The translations under genes and the position numbers were made by a program. Below the pieces are notes generated by a model that saw only the letters and a program-made list of their open reading frames with translations, was not told where the DNA came from and did no database searches. A stretch of DNA of 64,000 nucleotides from Mycolicibacter algericus DSM 45454 (GTDB taxonomy: Bacteria; Actinomycetota; Actinomycetes; Mycobacteriales; Mycobacteriaceae): NCBI RefSeq assembly GCF_002086455.1, contig NZ_MVHC01000002.1:124001-188000 (forward strand), written 5' to 3'. Of this stretch, positions 36,861 to 46,505 are shown in pieces. Within the stretch, counting starts at the first letter, position 1. Each line of letters starts with the position of its first letter.

Positions 36861-36911
36861 CAGCACCACCGCGAGTAGCCCAACCACCGCTTCTAGCCCA
36901 ACCACCGCGAA
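36858..36911 (+). repeat. Three 18-bp tandem repeats after the TPM gene
   Basis: Units begin at 36858, 36876 and 36894 with an exact 18-bp period. Units 2 and 3 share TAGCCCAACCACCGC; unit 1, which begins with the TPM stop codon, is TAGCAGCACCACCGC. The third unit runs into the next palindrome. Every unit carries an in-frame TAG. Confidence 0.7.
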
Positions 36912-36967
36912 CGTGCGCGTCCCCGGTCGACGCGCCGGGGAAATCCCCGGAATTCCGCACGCTCGCG
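36906..36967. repeat. Palindrome P3 (62 bp), 3' side of the second DUF559 gene
   Basis: CGCGAACGTGCG (36906-36917) pairs with CGCACGCTCGCG (36956-36967) except at one position. The loop holds its own CCCCGG/CCGGGG complementarity. The first 15 bases (CGCGAACGTGCGCGT) are identical to those of palindrome P6 at 58067, and the right arm 12-mer is identical to P4 and P6. Confidence 0.85.
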
Positions 36968-36974
36968 CCGGCGA

Positions 36975-37862
36975 TTACGCGGCCCGCGATCGGGACATCT
37001 CCCCCTCGATGCGGCGCACCATGTCCCAGGGACGACGCCGAACGTCGTCGTCGACAAGCGACAGTACCGTCCACCCCACTTCCTGCAATGCCGCGCGCTT
37101 GCGTCGATCGCGGCGCAGGGCCTCCGGGCTGCTGTGGAAATTGAAACCGTCGTACTCGACCGCAACCCGGTAGGCCGGCCACGCGAAGTCGACCGTCCAG
37201 GTCTGGAAGTTGCGATCGACGATCTTGTATTGCAACTCCGGCACCGGCAGGCCGCCATCGATCATTCTCAGCCGTGCTTCGCTCTCCATCGCCGAGTCCG
37301 ACCGCCCGTCGGCCAGCGGCATCAAGTCACGCACCGCCACTATCCCCCGCCGCCCGCCCTGGCGGGCCGCCGCCGAGCGCAACTGTCGACGATCACAGGT
37401 CCCGCTGCGCAACGCCGCGTCGAGAGTGGCCAATGCCCTCGGCCGGCGAAGGCTGCGGGCGACTTCGACTGCTGTCCAGGCGGGTTCGGTTGCCAATCGG
37501 CCGTCGACGAAGGCCAGCGGCGCTGCGTCGCGGCGGTGCACCACCAGCCCATCGGAGTTGCGTAACTGATGCCCGACGGGGTTCAGTACGTGGAGGTCGG
37601 TTACCTCTTCGGTATCGAAACCGTATGCCGCAGCGGCGGTCCCGAGGCAGACCGCGACTTGCTCACCGGCACGCAGATCCAGGCCCGCCAGCCGGAGCGT
37701 GGTATCGGGGTCGCTTCGGGAATACACGCCGAACCACACCTGGGTGAGCTCACCACGGGCGACGCCCGTTTCGAACGCGGCGCGGCCAAGGTGGCGTTGA
37801 AACTGTCCGGCGGTTGCCACCCCGCCCTGCTTAGCCAGCAGCATGTCCAGTTCGTTGGTCAT
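36975..37862 (-). CDS. AbiEi-like/DUF559 (VSR-like nuclease fold) protein B
   Basis: 295 residues with the same architecture as the protein at 17749-18621. The N-terminal half is AbiEi-like (MLLAKQGGVATAGQFQRHL, then WTAVEVARSLRRPRA). The C-terminal half has the DUF559 pattern SAMESEARLRMIDGGLPVPE, TVDFAWPAYRVAVEYDGFNF and a basic tail. The Glu of ESEA and the Asp/Glu of VEYDG are candidates for the PD-(D/E)XK site. The ATG at 37862 is preferred; a TTG at 37889 would add nine residues. It lies between palindromes P3 and P4, about 1 kb apart, and is absent from the M. tuberculosis order here. Protein similarity to copy A is clear only in the motifs, so they are distant relatives. Confidence 0.85.
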   Translation of the reverse strand: MTNELDMLLAKQGGVATAGQFQRHLGRAAFETGVARGELTQVWFGVYSRSDPDTTLRLAGLDLRAGEQVAVCLGTAAAAYGFDTEEVTDLHVLNPVGHQLRNSDGLVVHRRDAAPLAFVDGRLATEPAWTAVEVARSLRRPRALATLDAALRSGTCDRRQLRSAAARQGGRRGIVAVRDLMPLADGRSDSAMESEARLRMIDGGLPVPELQYKIVDRNFQTWTVDFAWPAYRVAVEYDGFNFHSSPEALRRDRRKRAALQEVGWTVLSLVDDDVRRRPWDMVRRIEGEMSRSRAA

Positions 37863-37941
37863 CGCCGCAGCGTGCGGCGCGAACGACAACCACGCCAGTC
37901 ACGGCTGTGGATAACCGGCGGCTATCGCTGCCCTGCCGATG

Positions 37942-38001
37942 GCGAGCGTGCGTGGATCCGGCTCCGGCACGGAGTGTCGGGCCGGGGACACGCACGCTCG
38001 C
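37942..38001. repeat. Palindrome P4 (60 bp), 5' side of the second DUF559 gene
   Basis: GCGAGCGTGCGTG (37942-37954) and CACGCACGCTCGC (37989-38001) are a perfect 13-bp inverted repeat. It belongs to the same set as P3, P5 and P6 (CGARCGTG...CACGCTCG). It lies between the DUF559 start and the glyS stop. Confidence 0.87.
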
Positions 38002-38035
38002 GCAAGCGGGAGGTGCCCCCATGCTCGCGCGAAGG

Positions 38036-39445
38036 TCAGCAGCCCTTGAGGCGCACGGCCAGGTAGTCGGCCACCCCGTCGATGGCCACCCGCTCCTGGG
38101 CCATGCTGTCGCGCTCGCGCACGGTAACGGCGTGGTCCTGCAGGGAGTCGAAGTCGACGGTGATGCAGAACGGAGTGCCGATCTCGTCCTGGCGCCGGTA
38201 GCGCCGGCCCACCGCCCCGGCGTCGTCGAACTCGACGTTCCAGGACTGGCGCAACTCGGTGGCCAGATCCCGGGCCTTCGGCGACAGGTCGGCGTTGCGG
38301 CTCAGCGGCAGCACCGCGGCCTTTACCGGCGCCAGTCGCGGGTCCAGGCGCAACACCGTGCGCTTGTCTACCCCGCCCTTGGCGTTGGGGGCCTCGTCCT
38401 CGTGGTAGGCGTCGATCAGGAACGCCATGAACGAGCGGGTCAGGCCGGCCGCCGGCTCGATCACGTACGGCGTGTAGCGGGTGTCGGACGCCTGGTCGTA
38501 GAACGACAGGTCGACACCGGAGTGCTTGGTGTGGGTGGACAGGTCGAAATCGGTGCGGTTGGCGATGCCCTCCAGCTCGCCCCACGGGTTGTTCTGGAAA
38601 CCGAACTTGTACTCGATGTCGGTGGTGCCGGCGCTGTAATGCGACAGCTTCTCCAGCGGATGTTCGAACAGCCGTAGCTTGTCGGCGTCGATACCGAGGT
38701 CGACGTACCAGGCCAGCCGGGTATCGATCCAGTACTGGTGCCACTCGCGGGCGGTGGACGGCTCGACGAAGAACTCCATCTCCATCTGCTCGAACTCGCG
38801 GGTCCGGAAGATGAAGTTGCCCGGGGTGATCTCGTTGCGGAAACTCTTGCCGGTCTGGGCGATTCCGAACGGTGGTTTGCGCCGCGCGGTGGTGACCACG
38901 TTGGCGAAGTTGACGAAGATGCCCTGCGCGGTCTCGGGGCGCAGATAATGCAGCCCCTCCTCGGTCTCGATCGGGCCGAGGTAGGTCTTGAGCATCATGT
39001 TGAACTCACGCGGCTCGGTCCACTGGCCCTTGGTACCGCAGTCCGGGCAGGCGATCTCGCTCATCGGAACGTCATCGGGGTCGACCTGCTCCCCTTTTGC
39101 AAGCCGCTTGGCGGCTACCGCCTCCTGCATGTGGTCCTGGCGGTGACGCTTGTGGCAGGACAGGCACTCCACCAGCGGGTCGTTGAAGACGTCCACGTGA
39201 CCGGAGGCCACCCACACCTCGCGCGGCAGGATGATCGACGAGTCCAGGCCGACGACGTCCTCGCGGGCGGTCACGACCGAGCGCCACCACTGTCGTTTGA
39301 TGTTCTCTTTGAACTCCACGCCGAGCGGACCGTAGTCCCACGCGGATTTGGTGCCGCCGTAGATTTCGCCGGCCGGAAAAACCAGGCCGCGGCGCTTGGC
39401 CAGGTTGACGACGGTGTCGATGACGGACGCCACGAGGGGGTGCAC
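38036..39445 (-). CDS. glyS: Glycyl-tRNA synthetase (eukaryote/archaea-type alpha2)
   Basis: 469 residues, class II synthetase. Visible signatures: [20 protein letters not shown] (start of the fold), the Cys pairs CLSCHKRH and CPDCGTKGQ, the motif 2 region [20 protein letters not shown], and the motif 3 region [18 protein letters not shown]. It charges tRNA-Gly. M. tuberculosis Rv2357c matches. GTG 39445 is chosen because it gives the same N-terminal length as that enzyme before [13 protein letters not shown], and ACAGGA precedes it; the longer frame to 39949 would run through the smtB gene. It is divergent from smtB with 150 bp between starts. Confidence 0.96.
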   Translation of the reverse strand: MHPLVASVIDTVVNLAKRRGLVFPAGEIYGGTKSAWDYGPLGVEFKENIKRQWWRSVVTAREDVVGLDSSIILPREVWVASGHVDVFNDPLVECLSCHKRHRQDHMQEAVAAKRLAKGEQVDPDDVPMSEIACPDCGTKGQWTEPREFNMMLKTYLGPIETEEGLHYLRPETAQGIFVNFANVVTTARRKPPFGIAQTGKSFRNEITPGNFIFRTREFEQMEMEFFVEPSTAREWHQYWIDTRLAWYVDLGIDADKLRLFEHPLEKLSHYSAGTTDIEYKFGFQNNPWGELEGIANRTDFDLSTHTKHSGVDLSFYDQASDTRYTPYVIEPAAGLTRSFMAFLIDAYHEDEAPNAKGGVDKRTVLRLDPRLAPVKAAVLPLSRNADLSPKARDLATELRQSWNVEFDDAGAVGRRYRRQDEIGTPFCITVDFDSLQDHAVTVRERDSMAQERVAIDGVADYLAVRLKGC

Positions 39446-39560
39446 TCCTGTCTTGTCGGGACCGCGCCGGCACCGCCGGCACGCAAAGCAACCGATATCG
39501 TATCGACCTCGCAACGGTTCTTTGACATGCATCATTACGCATGGAACAGTGGGAGTCAGC

Positions 39561-39575
39561 TGAAAACGGTTTCCA
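39561..39575 (+). promoter_or_regulatory. Zur-box-like palindrome upstream of smtB
   Basis: TGAAAACGGTTTCCA fits a TGRAAA-N3-TTTYCA palindrome, close to the mycobacterial Zur box (TGAAAA...TTTTCA type). It lies 21 bp before the smtB ATG. ATGCATCATTACGCAT at about 39530-39545 is a second, weaker inverted motif that SmtB itself could use. Confidence 0.5.
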
Positions 39576-39583
39576 ACATGGGC

Positions 39584-39588
39584 GGAGG
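39584..39588 (+). promoter_or_regulatory. Shine-Dalgarno deciding the smtB start
   Basis: GGAGG at 39584-39588 is 7 bases before ATG 39596. The upstream ATG 39578 lies on the 5' side of this site and lacks one of its own, so 39596 is the better start. Confidence 0.65.
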
Positions 39589-39595
39589 TGGTGAC

Positions 39596-39952
39596 ATGGC
39601 GCCCGCGATGACCGGTCTGGTAACCGATGACCACCAACACACCGGGCCCGCCTACCCCGCCACACCGCCGCGTGAGATCCTCGACGCCGCTGGCGAATTG
39701 CTGCGGGCATTGGCCGCTCCGGTGCGCATCGCGATCGTCTTGCAGCTGCAGGAGTCGCATCGCTGCGTCCACGAACTCGTCGACGCGCTGGGGGCGCCTC
39801 AGCCGCTGGTCAGCCAGCATCTGAAGATACTCAAATCGGCCGGGGTGGTCACCGGGGAACGGTCGGGCCGCGAAGTGCTCTACCGGCTGGCCGACCACCA
39901 CCTGGCGCACATCGTCATCGACGCGGTGGCCCACGCCGGTGAAGACCATTGA
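39596..39952 (+). CDS. smtB: ArsR/SmtB-family zinc-sensing repressor
   Basis: 118 residues. The winged helix-turn-helix is [20 protein letters not shown] followed by [10 protein letters not shown]. The C-terminal helix [20 protein letters not shown] carries the Asp/His/His/Glu set of the alpha-5 zinc site. In M. tuberculosis (Rv2358) SmtB and Zur are one operon: SmtB releases DNA with zinc and lets zur be expressed. Here the zur start overlaps the smtB stop. ATG 39596 is chosen for its Shine-Dalgarno, and N-terminal residues are variable in the family. A Zur-like box lies upstream, suggesting feedback. Confidence 0.95.
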   Translation: MAPAMTGLVTDDHQHTGPAYPATPPREILDAAGELLRALAAPVRIAIVLQLQESHRCVHELVDALGAPQPLVSQHLKILKSAGVVTGERSGREVLYRLADHHLAHIVIDAVAHAGEDH

Positions 39953-40341
39953 CCGCCCCCGGGGTGCGCTCCACCCGGCAGCGCACAGCGATCTCGGCGC
40001 TGCTGGAGACCATCGACGACTTCCGTTCGGCCCAGGAGTTGCACGACGCGCTGCGTGAGCGCGGCGAGAACATCGGGCTGACCACCGTGTATCGCACGTT
40101 GCAGGCGATGGCGTCGGCCGGTCAGGTCGACACCTTGCGCTCCGACACCGGTGAATCGGTGTACCGGCGCTGCTCGGAGGACCATCACCACCACCTGGTG
40201 TGCCGCAACTGCGGCGCCACGGTGGAGGTGGCCGACCACGAGGTCGAGACGTGGGCCGCCCAGATCGCCGCCGAGCACGGCTTCTCCGACGTCAGCCACA
40301 CCATCGAGATCTTCGGCACCTGCGCCGATTGCCGGAAGTAG
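39949..40341 (+). CDS. zur: Zinc uptake regulator Zur (Fur family, FurB)
   Basis: 130 residues. Fur-type winged helix ([33 protein letters not shown]) then the metal-binding half with [13 protein letters not shown] and a terminal CADC, the two CxxC pairs of the structural zinc site. With zinc it represses uptake genes such as ESX-3 and ribosomal paralogues in M. tuberculosis (Rv2359). The start is TTG 39949, overlapping the smtB stop, so translation is coupled. It converges with the Rv2360c-type gene. Confidence 0.95.
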   Translation: MTAPGVRSTRQRTAISALLETIDDFRSAQELHDALRERGENIGLTTVYRTLQAMASAGQVDTLRSDTGESVYRRCSEDHHHHLVCRNCGATVEVADHEVETWAAQIAAEHGFSDVSHTIEIFGTCADCRK

Positions 40342-40366
40342 GACGCTCTCGGCGCAACACCCGGCC

Positions 40367-40759
40367 TCAGCCGATCAACGCCTGCCGGATGTCGACACCC
40401 TTGGCAAGAACCAACAACACCAGTGTGCACAGCGCATCGTCGGTCAGGCCCGAGCCCGGAAAGTTGTAGCGCAGCATCACATCTGCGACTTTGGCGTTCT
40501 TCTCGACCAGGGTGACCGTCCCGAGCTGACTCAGGCGCGCCTGCTCGGCCGCTCGCTCACGCAACTTCTTGGTCAGCGCCAGGTCCCAGGCCAGGATCTG
40601 GGTGAGCGACACCAACTCCAGTTCGTCGGTGATCGGTAGTACCCGCAATGACGCCAGCGTGCCGTCATGATGGACGGTCAGCGCACCGTCAGGTTCGGCG
40701 TCGGTGGGCACCGCCGCCGCGGTGAGGGCTGTGTGGAGACGGTGGGCCAGATCCGTCAT
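40367..40759 (-). CDS. Rv2360c-type YbjN-like conserved protein
   Basis: 130 residues, no signal peptide. The sequence has a mixed alpha/beta pattern (TVHHDGTLASLRVLPI, DELELVSLTQILAWDL) and ends with a hydrophobic helix. It matches M. tuberculosis Rv2360c by position next to uppS. Function is unknown; the fold might be of the type III secretion chaperone/YbjN group, but that is a guess. Its start ATG 40759 overlaps the uppS stop (ATGA), so it is translated with uppS. The longer frame to 40813 is rejected for lying inside uppS. Confidence 0.85.
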   Translation of the reverse strand: MTDLAHRLHTALTAAAVPTDAEPDGALTVHHDGTLASLRVLPITDELELVSLTQILAWDLALTKKLRERAAEQARLSQLGTVTLVEKNAKVADVMLRYNFPGSGLTDDALCTLVLLVLAKGVDIRQALIG

Positions 40760-41646
40760 CACGCCGTCCCGAATCGCCGCTGCCGGGAGGCGTACTGTTC
40801 GCAGGCCTCCCACAGGTCGCGGCGGTCATAGTCCGGCCACAGCTTTTCTTGAAAGATGTACTCGGCGTAGGCCGCCTGCCACAGCATGAAGTTGGACGAC
40901 CGCTGCTCACCGGAGGTGCGGATCAACAGGTCGACGTCGGGCATGTCCGGGCGGTGCAGATGCTGGGAGACGGTGGCCTCATTGATCCGGTTCGGGTTCA
41001 GCTTGCCCGCAACGGCTTCGGCGGCGATAGCCCGTGCGGCCTCGGCGATCTCGGTGCGCCCCCCGTAGTTGACGCAGTAGTTGATGGTGATGACGTCGTT
41101 GCCGACTGTCATGGCCTCGGCGATCTCGAATTCCTTGATGACGCTGCGCCACATCTTGGGTCGCGAACCCACCCAGCGCATCCGCACACCCATTGCGTTG
41201 AGGTTCTCCCGGCGGCGGCGCACCACCTCGCGGTTGAACCCCATCAGGAAGCGGACCTCCTCGGCGGAACGTTTCCAGTTCTCCGTGGAGAACGCATACA
41301 CGGTCAGCCATTTGATGCCCATCTCGATGGCACCACAGGTGATGTCGATCAGCACCGCCTCGCCCATCTTGTGGCCCTCGGTGCGGCCCAGGCCGCGCTG
41401 AGTGGCCCACCGGCCGTTGCCGTCCATCACGACCGCGACGTGATTGGGCAGCGCCTCGGCCGGAATCCGGGGGGCGGCGGCCTTGGAGGTGTGCTGCGGC
41501 GGACGGCACGGCCCCCCGCCCGGTGGTGACGGCAACTGCGGGAACACCACCGGCCAGGTGGACGTGTCCGGGAACACCGGATAGTCCTCGGGTGCCGCGG
41601 GCAACTGCGGGCAGCCGCCCTTGCGATCGGCCCGATTCAACACCAT
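40759..41646 (-). CDS. uppS: Decaprenyl (Z-isoprenyl) diphosphate synthase
   Basis: 295 residues (M. tuberculosis Rv2361c is 296). Cis-prenyltransferase signatures: [20 protein letters not shown] with the catalytic Asp, [17 protein letters not shown], and the C-terminal [19 protein letters not shown]. It makes the long-chain lipid carrier used for peptidoglycan and arabinogalactan synthesis. The ~65-residue Pro-rich N-terminal extension ([20 protein letters not shown]) is also present in the M. tuberculosis enzyme. ATG 41646 gives [11 protein letters not shown] and fits that length; the 41676 alternative adds ten residues. Coupled to the downstream gene by a 4-bp overlap. Confidence 0.96.
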   Translation of the reverse strand: MVLNRADRKGGCPQLPAAPEDYPVFPDTSTWPVVFPQLPSPPGGGPCRPPQHTSKAAAPRIPAEALPNHVAVVMDGNGRWATQRGLGRTEGHKMGEAVLIDITCGAIEMGIKWLTVYAFSTENWKRSAEEVRFLMGFNREVVRRRRENLNAMGVRMRWVGSRPKMWRSVIKEFEIAEAMTVGNDVITINYCVNYGGRTEIAEAARAIAAEAVAGKLNPNRINEATVSQHLHRPDMPDVDLLIRTSGEQRSSNFMLWQAAYAEYIFQEKLWPDYDRRDLWEACEQYASRQRRFGTA

Positions 41647-41728
41647 GCGTCCAATCCTGCCCGACCGGGCCGGCACCGCCTGCGGTGACCGCTCGTTCGC
41701 TGCGGCGGTTTACCGGCCATGCCGACGA

Positions 41729-42997
<1,269 letters not shown>

Positions 42998-43085
42998 CTA
43001 GCGGGGGTGGTTGGGGCCGGCGCGACGGGTGCCACTCCCATCGGAGCAGCGTGCCGGACGCGTCGGTTCGCTCTTATCGGCTCAG

Positions 43086-43580
43086 TCAGCCGGCGCGTCC
43101 GGGCTGTCCGGGTTGACCTGGCTGACCAGGCGTTCCACCCGGCCCGGGCGCTCCGCCGGCACCCCCGGCACCGCCCGCACCAGGCTGGCCGCCCGGGCCG
43201 GACGCACCACCGGCGCCCCCGGCACCGCCGTGCCCGCCGGCACCGCCCTTGCCGCCGTCACCGCCCTTACCTCCGGCGCCGCCTTGGCCGCCCTTGCCGC
43301 CCTGCCCGCCTTTGCCGCCTTTGCCGCCCTTACCGCCCTGGCCGTCGGCACCCGGAGCACCGTCGGCCCCGTCGGCGCCGTCGGCCCCATCGGCACCCGG
43401 GGCATGAGTCGACAACGGCGCCATGGCCCCGACACCCGGCCCGAAGCCCGCCTGCGCGACCGGGCCGACCGCCGGGAGCATTCCCGCAACCAGCAGGGCT
43501 CCCGCCGCTGCGCCGAGGCCGGCCGCGTACCGCGGCCCGGTGTAGTGCGCCCAGCGTCCCCACCCGGTGTCGTGAATCAT
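43086..43580 (-). CDS. Secreted or surface collagen-like Gly-X-Y repeat protein
   Basis: 164 residues. A hydrophobic N-terminal region (about 20-45, AAGALLVAGMLPAVGPVAQAG) looks like a signal peptide. From about residue 62 to the end the chain is a run of roughly 35 Gly-X-Y triplets: GAD repeats, then GKG/GQG/GAG, then GPG/GQP near the end. This is collagen-like in register but also has the GG-X flavour of PGRS domains. No folded domain follows the repeats. It lies between recO and the methyltransferase gene; start ATG 43580 with a GGAAGG-type Shine-Dalgarno. The function is unknown; a surface fibre or adhesin is a guess. Confidence 0.8.
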   Translation of the reverse strand: MIHDTGWGRWAHYTGPRYAAGLGAAAGALLVAGMLPAVGPVAQAGFGPGVGAMAPLSTHAPGADGADGADGADGAPGADGQGGKGGKGGKGGQGGKGGQGGAGGKGGDGGKGGAGGHGGAGGAGGASGPGGQPGAGGAGGAGGAPGPGGTPGQPGQPGQPGRAG

Positions 43581-43704
43581 TCGGCCTGCCTTCCAGATTG
43601 AGCCTTCGGATCGTGAAGTCGCATCAGCCTACCGCCGACCCGCGAATGGTCCACGCAAACGAACACAATTGCCAGGTCGGTGCCCGTGGGCCGGTGCCGC
43701 GGGG

Positions 43705-44505
43705 TCAGCCGTCGCTGCCGGTGGCCTCCGATACCGCCTCGGCGCCCACCGCGCCCTGCCCGGCCGCCGCCCGCTGAACGCGCTCCACCAGCGGCAATGT
43801 CCGCAGCCGGCGCTCCAGATGCCACTGCAGATGGGCGGCCACCAATCCGCTGGCGTGGCTGCGGTGCGCCGACACTGAACGTTCAGCAGCCTCCCAATCC
43901 CCGTCGTGCAGCGCCGCCATCAGATCCAGCACCCCCATCGGCGGGGTGGTCGACCCGGCCGGGCGGCAGTGGCCGCAGACGCTGCCGCCGGCCGCGACAT
44001 GAAACGCCCGATGCGGGCCGGGGGTGGCACAACGGGCACATTCGGTCAGTGCCGGCGCCCAGCCGGCCACCGACATGGCGCGCAGCAGATAGGCGTCCAG
44101 CACCAGCTCGCGGGGGCGACGGCCGTCGGCCACCGCCCGCAACGCGCCGACGGTCAGCCGGTGCAACGCCGTTGCCGGTGCCCGCTCGGTGCCGGCGAGA
44201 CGCTCGGCGGTCTCCAGCATCACGCAGGCGCACGTGTAGCGGCCGTAGTCGCTGACGATGTCGCTCGCGAACGCGTCCACCGACACCACCTGGGTGACGA
44301 TGTCGAGGTTGCGGCCCGGATGCAGCTGCACGTCGATGTGGGCGAACGGCTCCAGTCGGGCACCGAACTTACTGCGGGTACGGCGCACCCCTTTGGCCAC
44401 CGCGCGGACCAGCCCGTGGTCGCGGGTGAGCAAAGTGACGATCCGGTCGGCTTCGCCGAGCTTGTGCTGGCGCAGCACCACCGCCCGGTCCCGGTACAGC
44501 CGCAT
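43705..44505 (-). CDS. recO: DNA repair protein RecO
   Basis: 266 residues (M. tuberculosis Rv2362c). N-terminal OB-fold start MRLYRDRAVVLRQHKLGEAD and DRIVTLLTRDHGLVRAVAKG are standard. The zinc finger is present as ECARCATPG and VCGHCRP. RecO loads RecA on SSB-coated DNA with RecR in recombinational gap repair. It is divergent from amiA2 with 76 bp between starts and precedes the collagen-like gene on the same strand. Confidence 0.96.
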   Translation of the reverse strand: MRLYRDRAVVLRQHKLGEADRIVTLLTRDHGLVRAVAKGVRRTRSKFGARLEPFAHIDVQLHPGRNLDIVTQVVSVDAFASDIVSDYGRYTCACVMLETAERLAGTERAPATALHRLTVGALRAVADGRRPRELVLDAYLLRAMSVAGWAPALTECARCATPGPHRAFHVAAGGSVCGHCRPAGSTTPPMGVLDLMAALHDGDWEAAERSVSAHRSHASGLVAAHLQWHLERRLRTLPLVERVQRAAAGQGAVGAEAVSEATGSDG

Positions 44506-44581
44506 CGCACCAGTTTCGCATCATCGCGGGGGCGTTTCGAGGACGGTCACCGGCGTGGCACGCCGGATAGTCTCGTCACCG

Positions 44582-46030
44582 ATGACCCTCCCGCCCGCGG
44601 CGCCCGGCACCCGCTTTCCCACCCTCACCGAACAGCTCTACCAGCTGGCCAGCGGCGAGGTGGCCTCCGTCGACCTGGTCCGCCGCTCGCTGCACGCCAT
44701 CGACGCCAGCCAGTCCACACTGAACGCCTTCCGGGTGGTGTTCACCGAGTCGGCGCTGCGCAGTGCCACCGAAGCCGACCGGCGCCGCGCCGCCGGCGAT
44801 CGCGCCCCGCTGCTGGGCGTCCCGATCGCGGTCAAGGACGACACCGACGTCGCGGGCGTACCCACGTCGTTCGGCACGTCCGGCTACGTCGAGCCGGCCG
44901 GCCACGACGCCGAGGTGGTGCGGCGGCTCAAAGCCGCCGGCGCGGTGATCGTCGGCAAGACCAACACCTGCGAGTTGGGCCAGTGGCCGTTCACCGGCGG
45001 CCCCGGGTTCGGCGACACCCGCAATCCCTGGTCTCGCCGACACACCCCGGGCGGATCGTCGGGAGGCAGCGCCGCCGCGGTCGCCGCGGGGCTGGTCGCC
45101 GCGGCGATCGGTTCCGACGGAGCCGGCAGCGTGCGCATACCCGCCGCGTGGACGCATCTGGTCGGCATCAAACCGCAGCGGGGCCGCATCTCCACCTGGC
45201 CGCTGCCGGAGGCGTTCAACGGCATCACCGTCAACGGAGTGCTCGCCCGCACGGTCCAGGACGCGGCGCTGGTGCTGGACGCGGCCTCCGGCAATACCGC
45301 AGGTGACCTGCACAAACCGCCCCCGGTCACGGTGTCCGACTTCGTGGGACGCGCGCCGGGCCAGCTGCGGATCGCGATGTCCACCCGATTTCCCTACACC
45401 GGGTTCGGCGCCCGGCTACATCCCGAGATCAGGGCCGCACTCGAGCAGGTCGCCGCGCAGCTTCGCCTGCTCGGGCACATCGTGGTTCCGGGTAATCCCG
45501 ACTACGGGGTGCGGCTGTCGTGGAACTTCCTGTCCCGCTCCACCGCTGGGGTGCTGACCGCCGCGAATGCGCTCGGCGGCGCGGTGGACCTCGACCCGCG
45601 CACGCTGGCCAACATGCGCACCGGCCGGCTGTTGTCGCAGGCGGTGCTGCGCAAGGCCCGCGCCCACGAGGCAAAGGACCGGCGACGGGTGGGTTCGATC
45701 TTCCGGATCGTCGACGTGGTGCTCGCCCCCACCACCGCCCAGCCGCCGCCACTGGTGCACGCGTTCGACGACCTGGACGCCCTGGCGACCGACCGCGCCA
45801 TGATCGCGGCCTGCCCGGTGACCTGGCCGTGGAACCTGCTGGGCTGGCCGTCGATCAACGTGCCGGCCGGGTTCACCTCCGAGGGCCTGCCGATCGGGGT
45901 GCAATTGATGGGGCCGGCCAACAGTGACGGTCTGCTGATTTCACTGGCCGCGGAACTGGAGGGCATCAGCGGCTGGGCGGCGCAACAACCCACACCGTGG
46001 TGGCGCACCGATCCCAACCCCTGCCCGTAA
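44582..46030 (+). CDS. amiA2: Amidase-signature family hydrolase AmiA2
   Basis: 482 residues (M. tuberculosis Rv2363). The Ser-cisSer-Lys triad is readable: Lys85 (IAVKDDTD), Ser158 in GGSSGGSAAA and Ser182 in GAGSVRIPA, with the 73- and 24-residue spacings of the family. It hydrolyses an amide, substrate unknown. Cytosolic. ATG 44582 is chosen; the frame is open upstream to 44258 but that is antisense to recO. Its TAGTCT 8 bases before the ATG could be a -10 element. Confidence 0.94.
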   Translation: MTLPPAAPGTRFPTLTEQLYQLASGEVASVDLVRRSLHAIDASQSTLNAFRVVFTESALRSATEADRRRAAGDRAPLLGVPIAVKDDTDVAGVPTSFGTSGYVEPAGHDAEVVRRLKAAGAVIVGKTNTCELGQWPFTGGPGFGDTRNPWSRRHTPGGSSGGSAAAVAAGLVAAAIGSDGAGSVRIPAAWTHLVGIKPQRGRISTWPLPEAFNGITVNGVLARTVQDAALVLDAASGNTAGDLHKPPPVTVSDFVGRAPGQLRIAMSTRFPYTGFGARLHPEIRAALEQVAAQLRLLGHIVVPGNPDYGVRLSWNFLSRSTAGVLTAANALGGAVDLDPRTLANMRTGRLLSQAVLRKARAHEAKDRRRVGSIFRIVDVVLAPTTAQPPPLVHAFDDLDALATDRAMIAACPVTWPWNLLGWPSINVPAGFTSEGLPIGVQLMGPANSDGLLISLAAELEGISGWAAQQPTPWWRTDPNPCP

Positions 46031-46153
46031 CGCCCGAAAAGGCTGTGACCACGGACTTCGGCGACGCCATCGGCTGTCCGCTAAGCTTGGTCCGTCTTCG
46101 AAGTAAGACCTCATATCCACACGTGAAATGCACTGGGGAAAGGCGTCTGCAAA

Positions 46154-46492
46154 ATGGCCGCTCTGTCGTTGACCAGGATCGCTGTCGCAGCCGGCAGTCT
46201 GGCTTTGTCGCTGTCTGCTGGAGCCGGGTTCGCGTCCGCGGATCCCGACCTCGGGCCGATCATCAACACCACCTGCAACTACTCGCAGGTGAACGCGGCG
46301 CTGAACGCGGAGAACCCCGCGGCCGCCGCGGAGTTCAACGCCTCGCCGATGGCCCAGACCTGGCTGCGGTCCTTCCTGTCCTCGCCGCCGGACAAGCGGC
46401 AGCGCATCGCCACCCAGATCCAGGCCATGCCCGAGGCCCAGCAGTACATCGGCACCATCACCTCGATCGCCACCTCCTGCAACAACTACTGA
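46154..46492 (+). CDS. Hemophore-related secreted protein (Rv0203-like family)
   Basis: 112 residues. A signal peptide ends near ASADPDLG (about residue 29). The mature ~83 residues hold two Cys (NTTCNYSQV and ATSCNNY) that probably form a disulfide, and the helical pattern of the mycobacterial heme-binding/hemophore-related family. M. tuberculosis Rv0203 is the studied member, in heme uptake. Here the protein sits between amiA2 and a rhodanese gene, away from heme transporters. Heme binding is inferred from the family, and the key Tyr is not certain. Confidence 0.8.
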   Translation: MAALSLTRIAVAAGSLALSLSAGAGFASADPDLGPIINTTCNYSQVNAALNAENPAAAAEFNASPMAQTWLRSFLSSPPDKRQRIATQIQAMPEAQQYIGTITSIATSCNNY

Positions 46493-46505
46493 GCAGAGCC
46501 CAGCG

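Noticed and set aside
39446..39949. Longer glyS frame up to 39949
   Set aside because: It would cover the smtB gene on the other strand; the enzyme's conserved start aligns with GTG 39445.
43581..43704. A small gene or RNA between the collagen-like gene and recO
   Set aside because: 124 bp without a plausible start, stem or conserved-looking motif.
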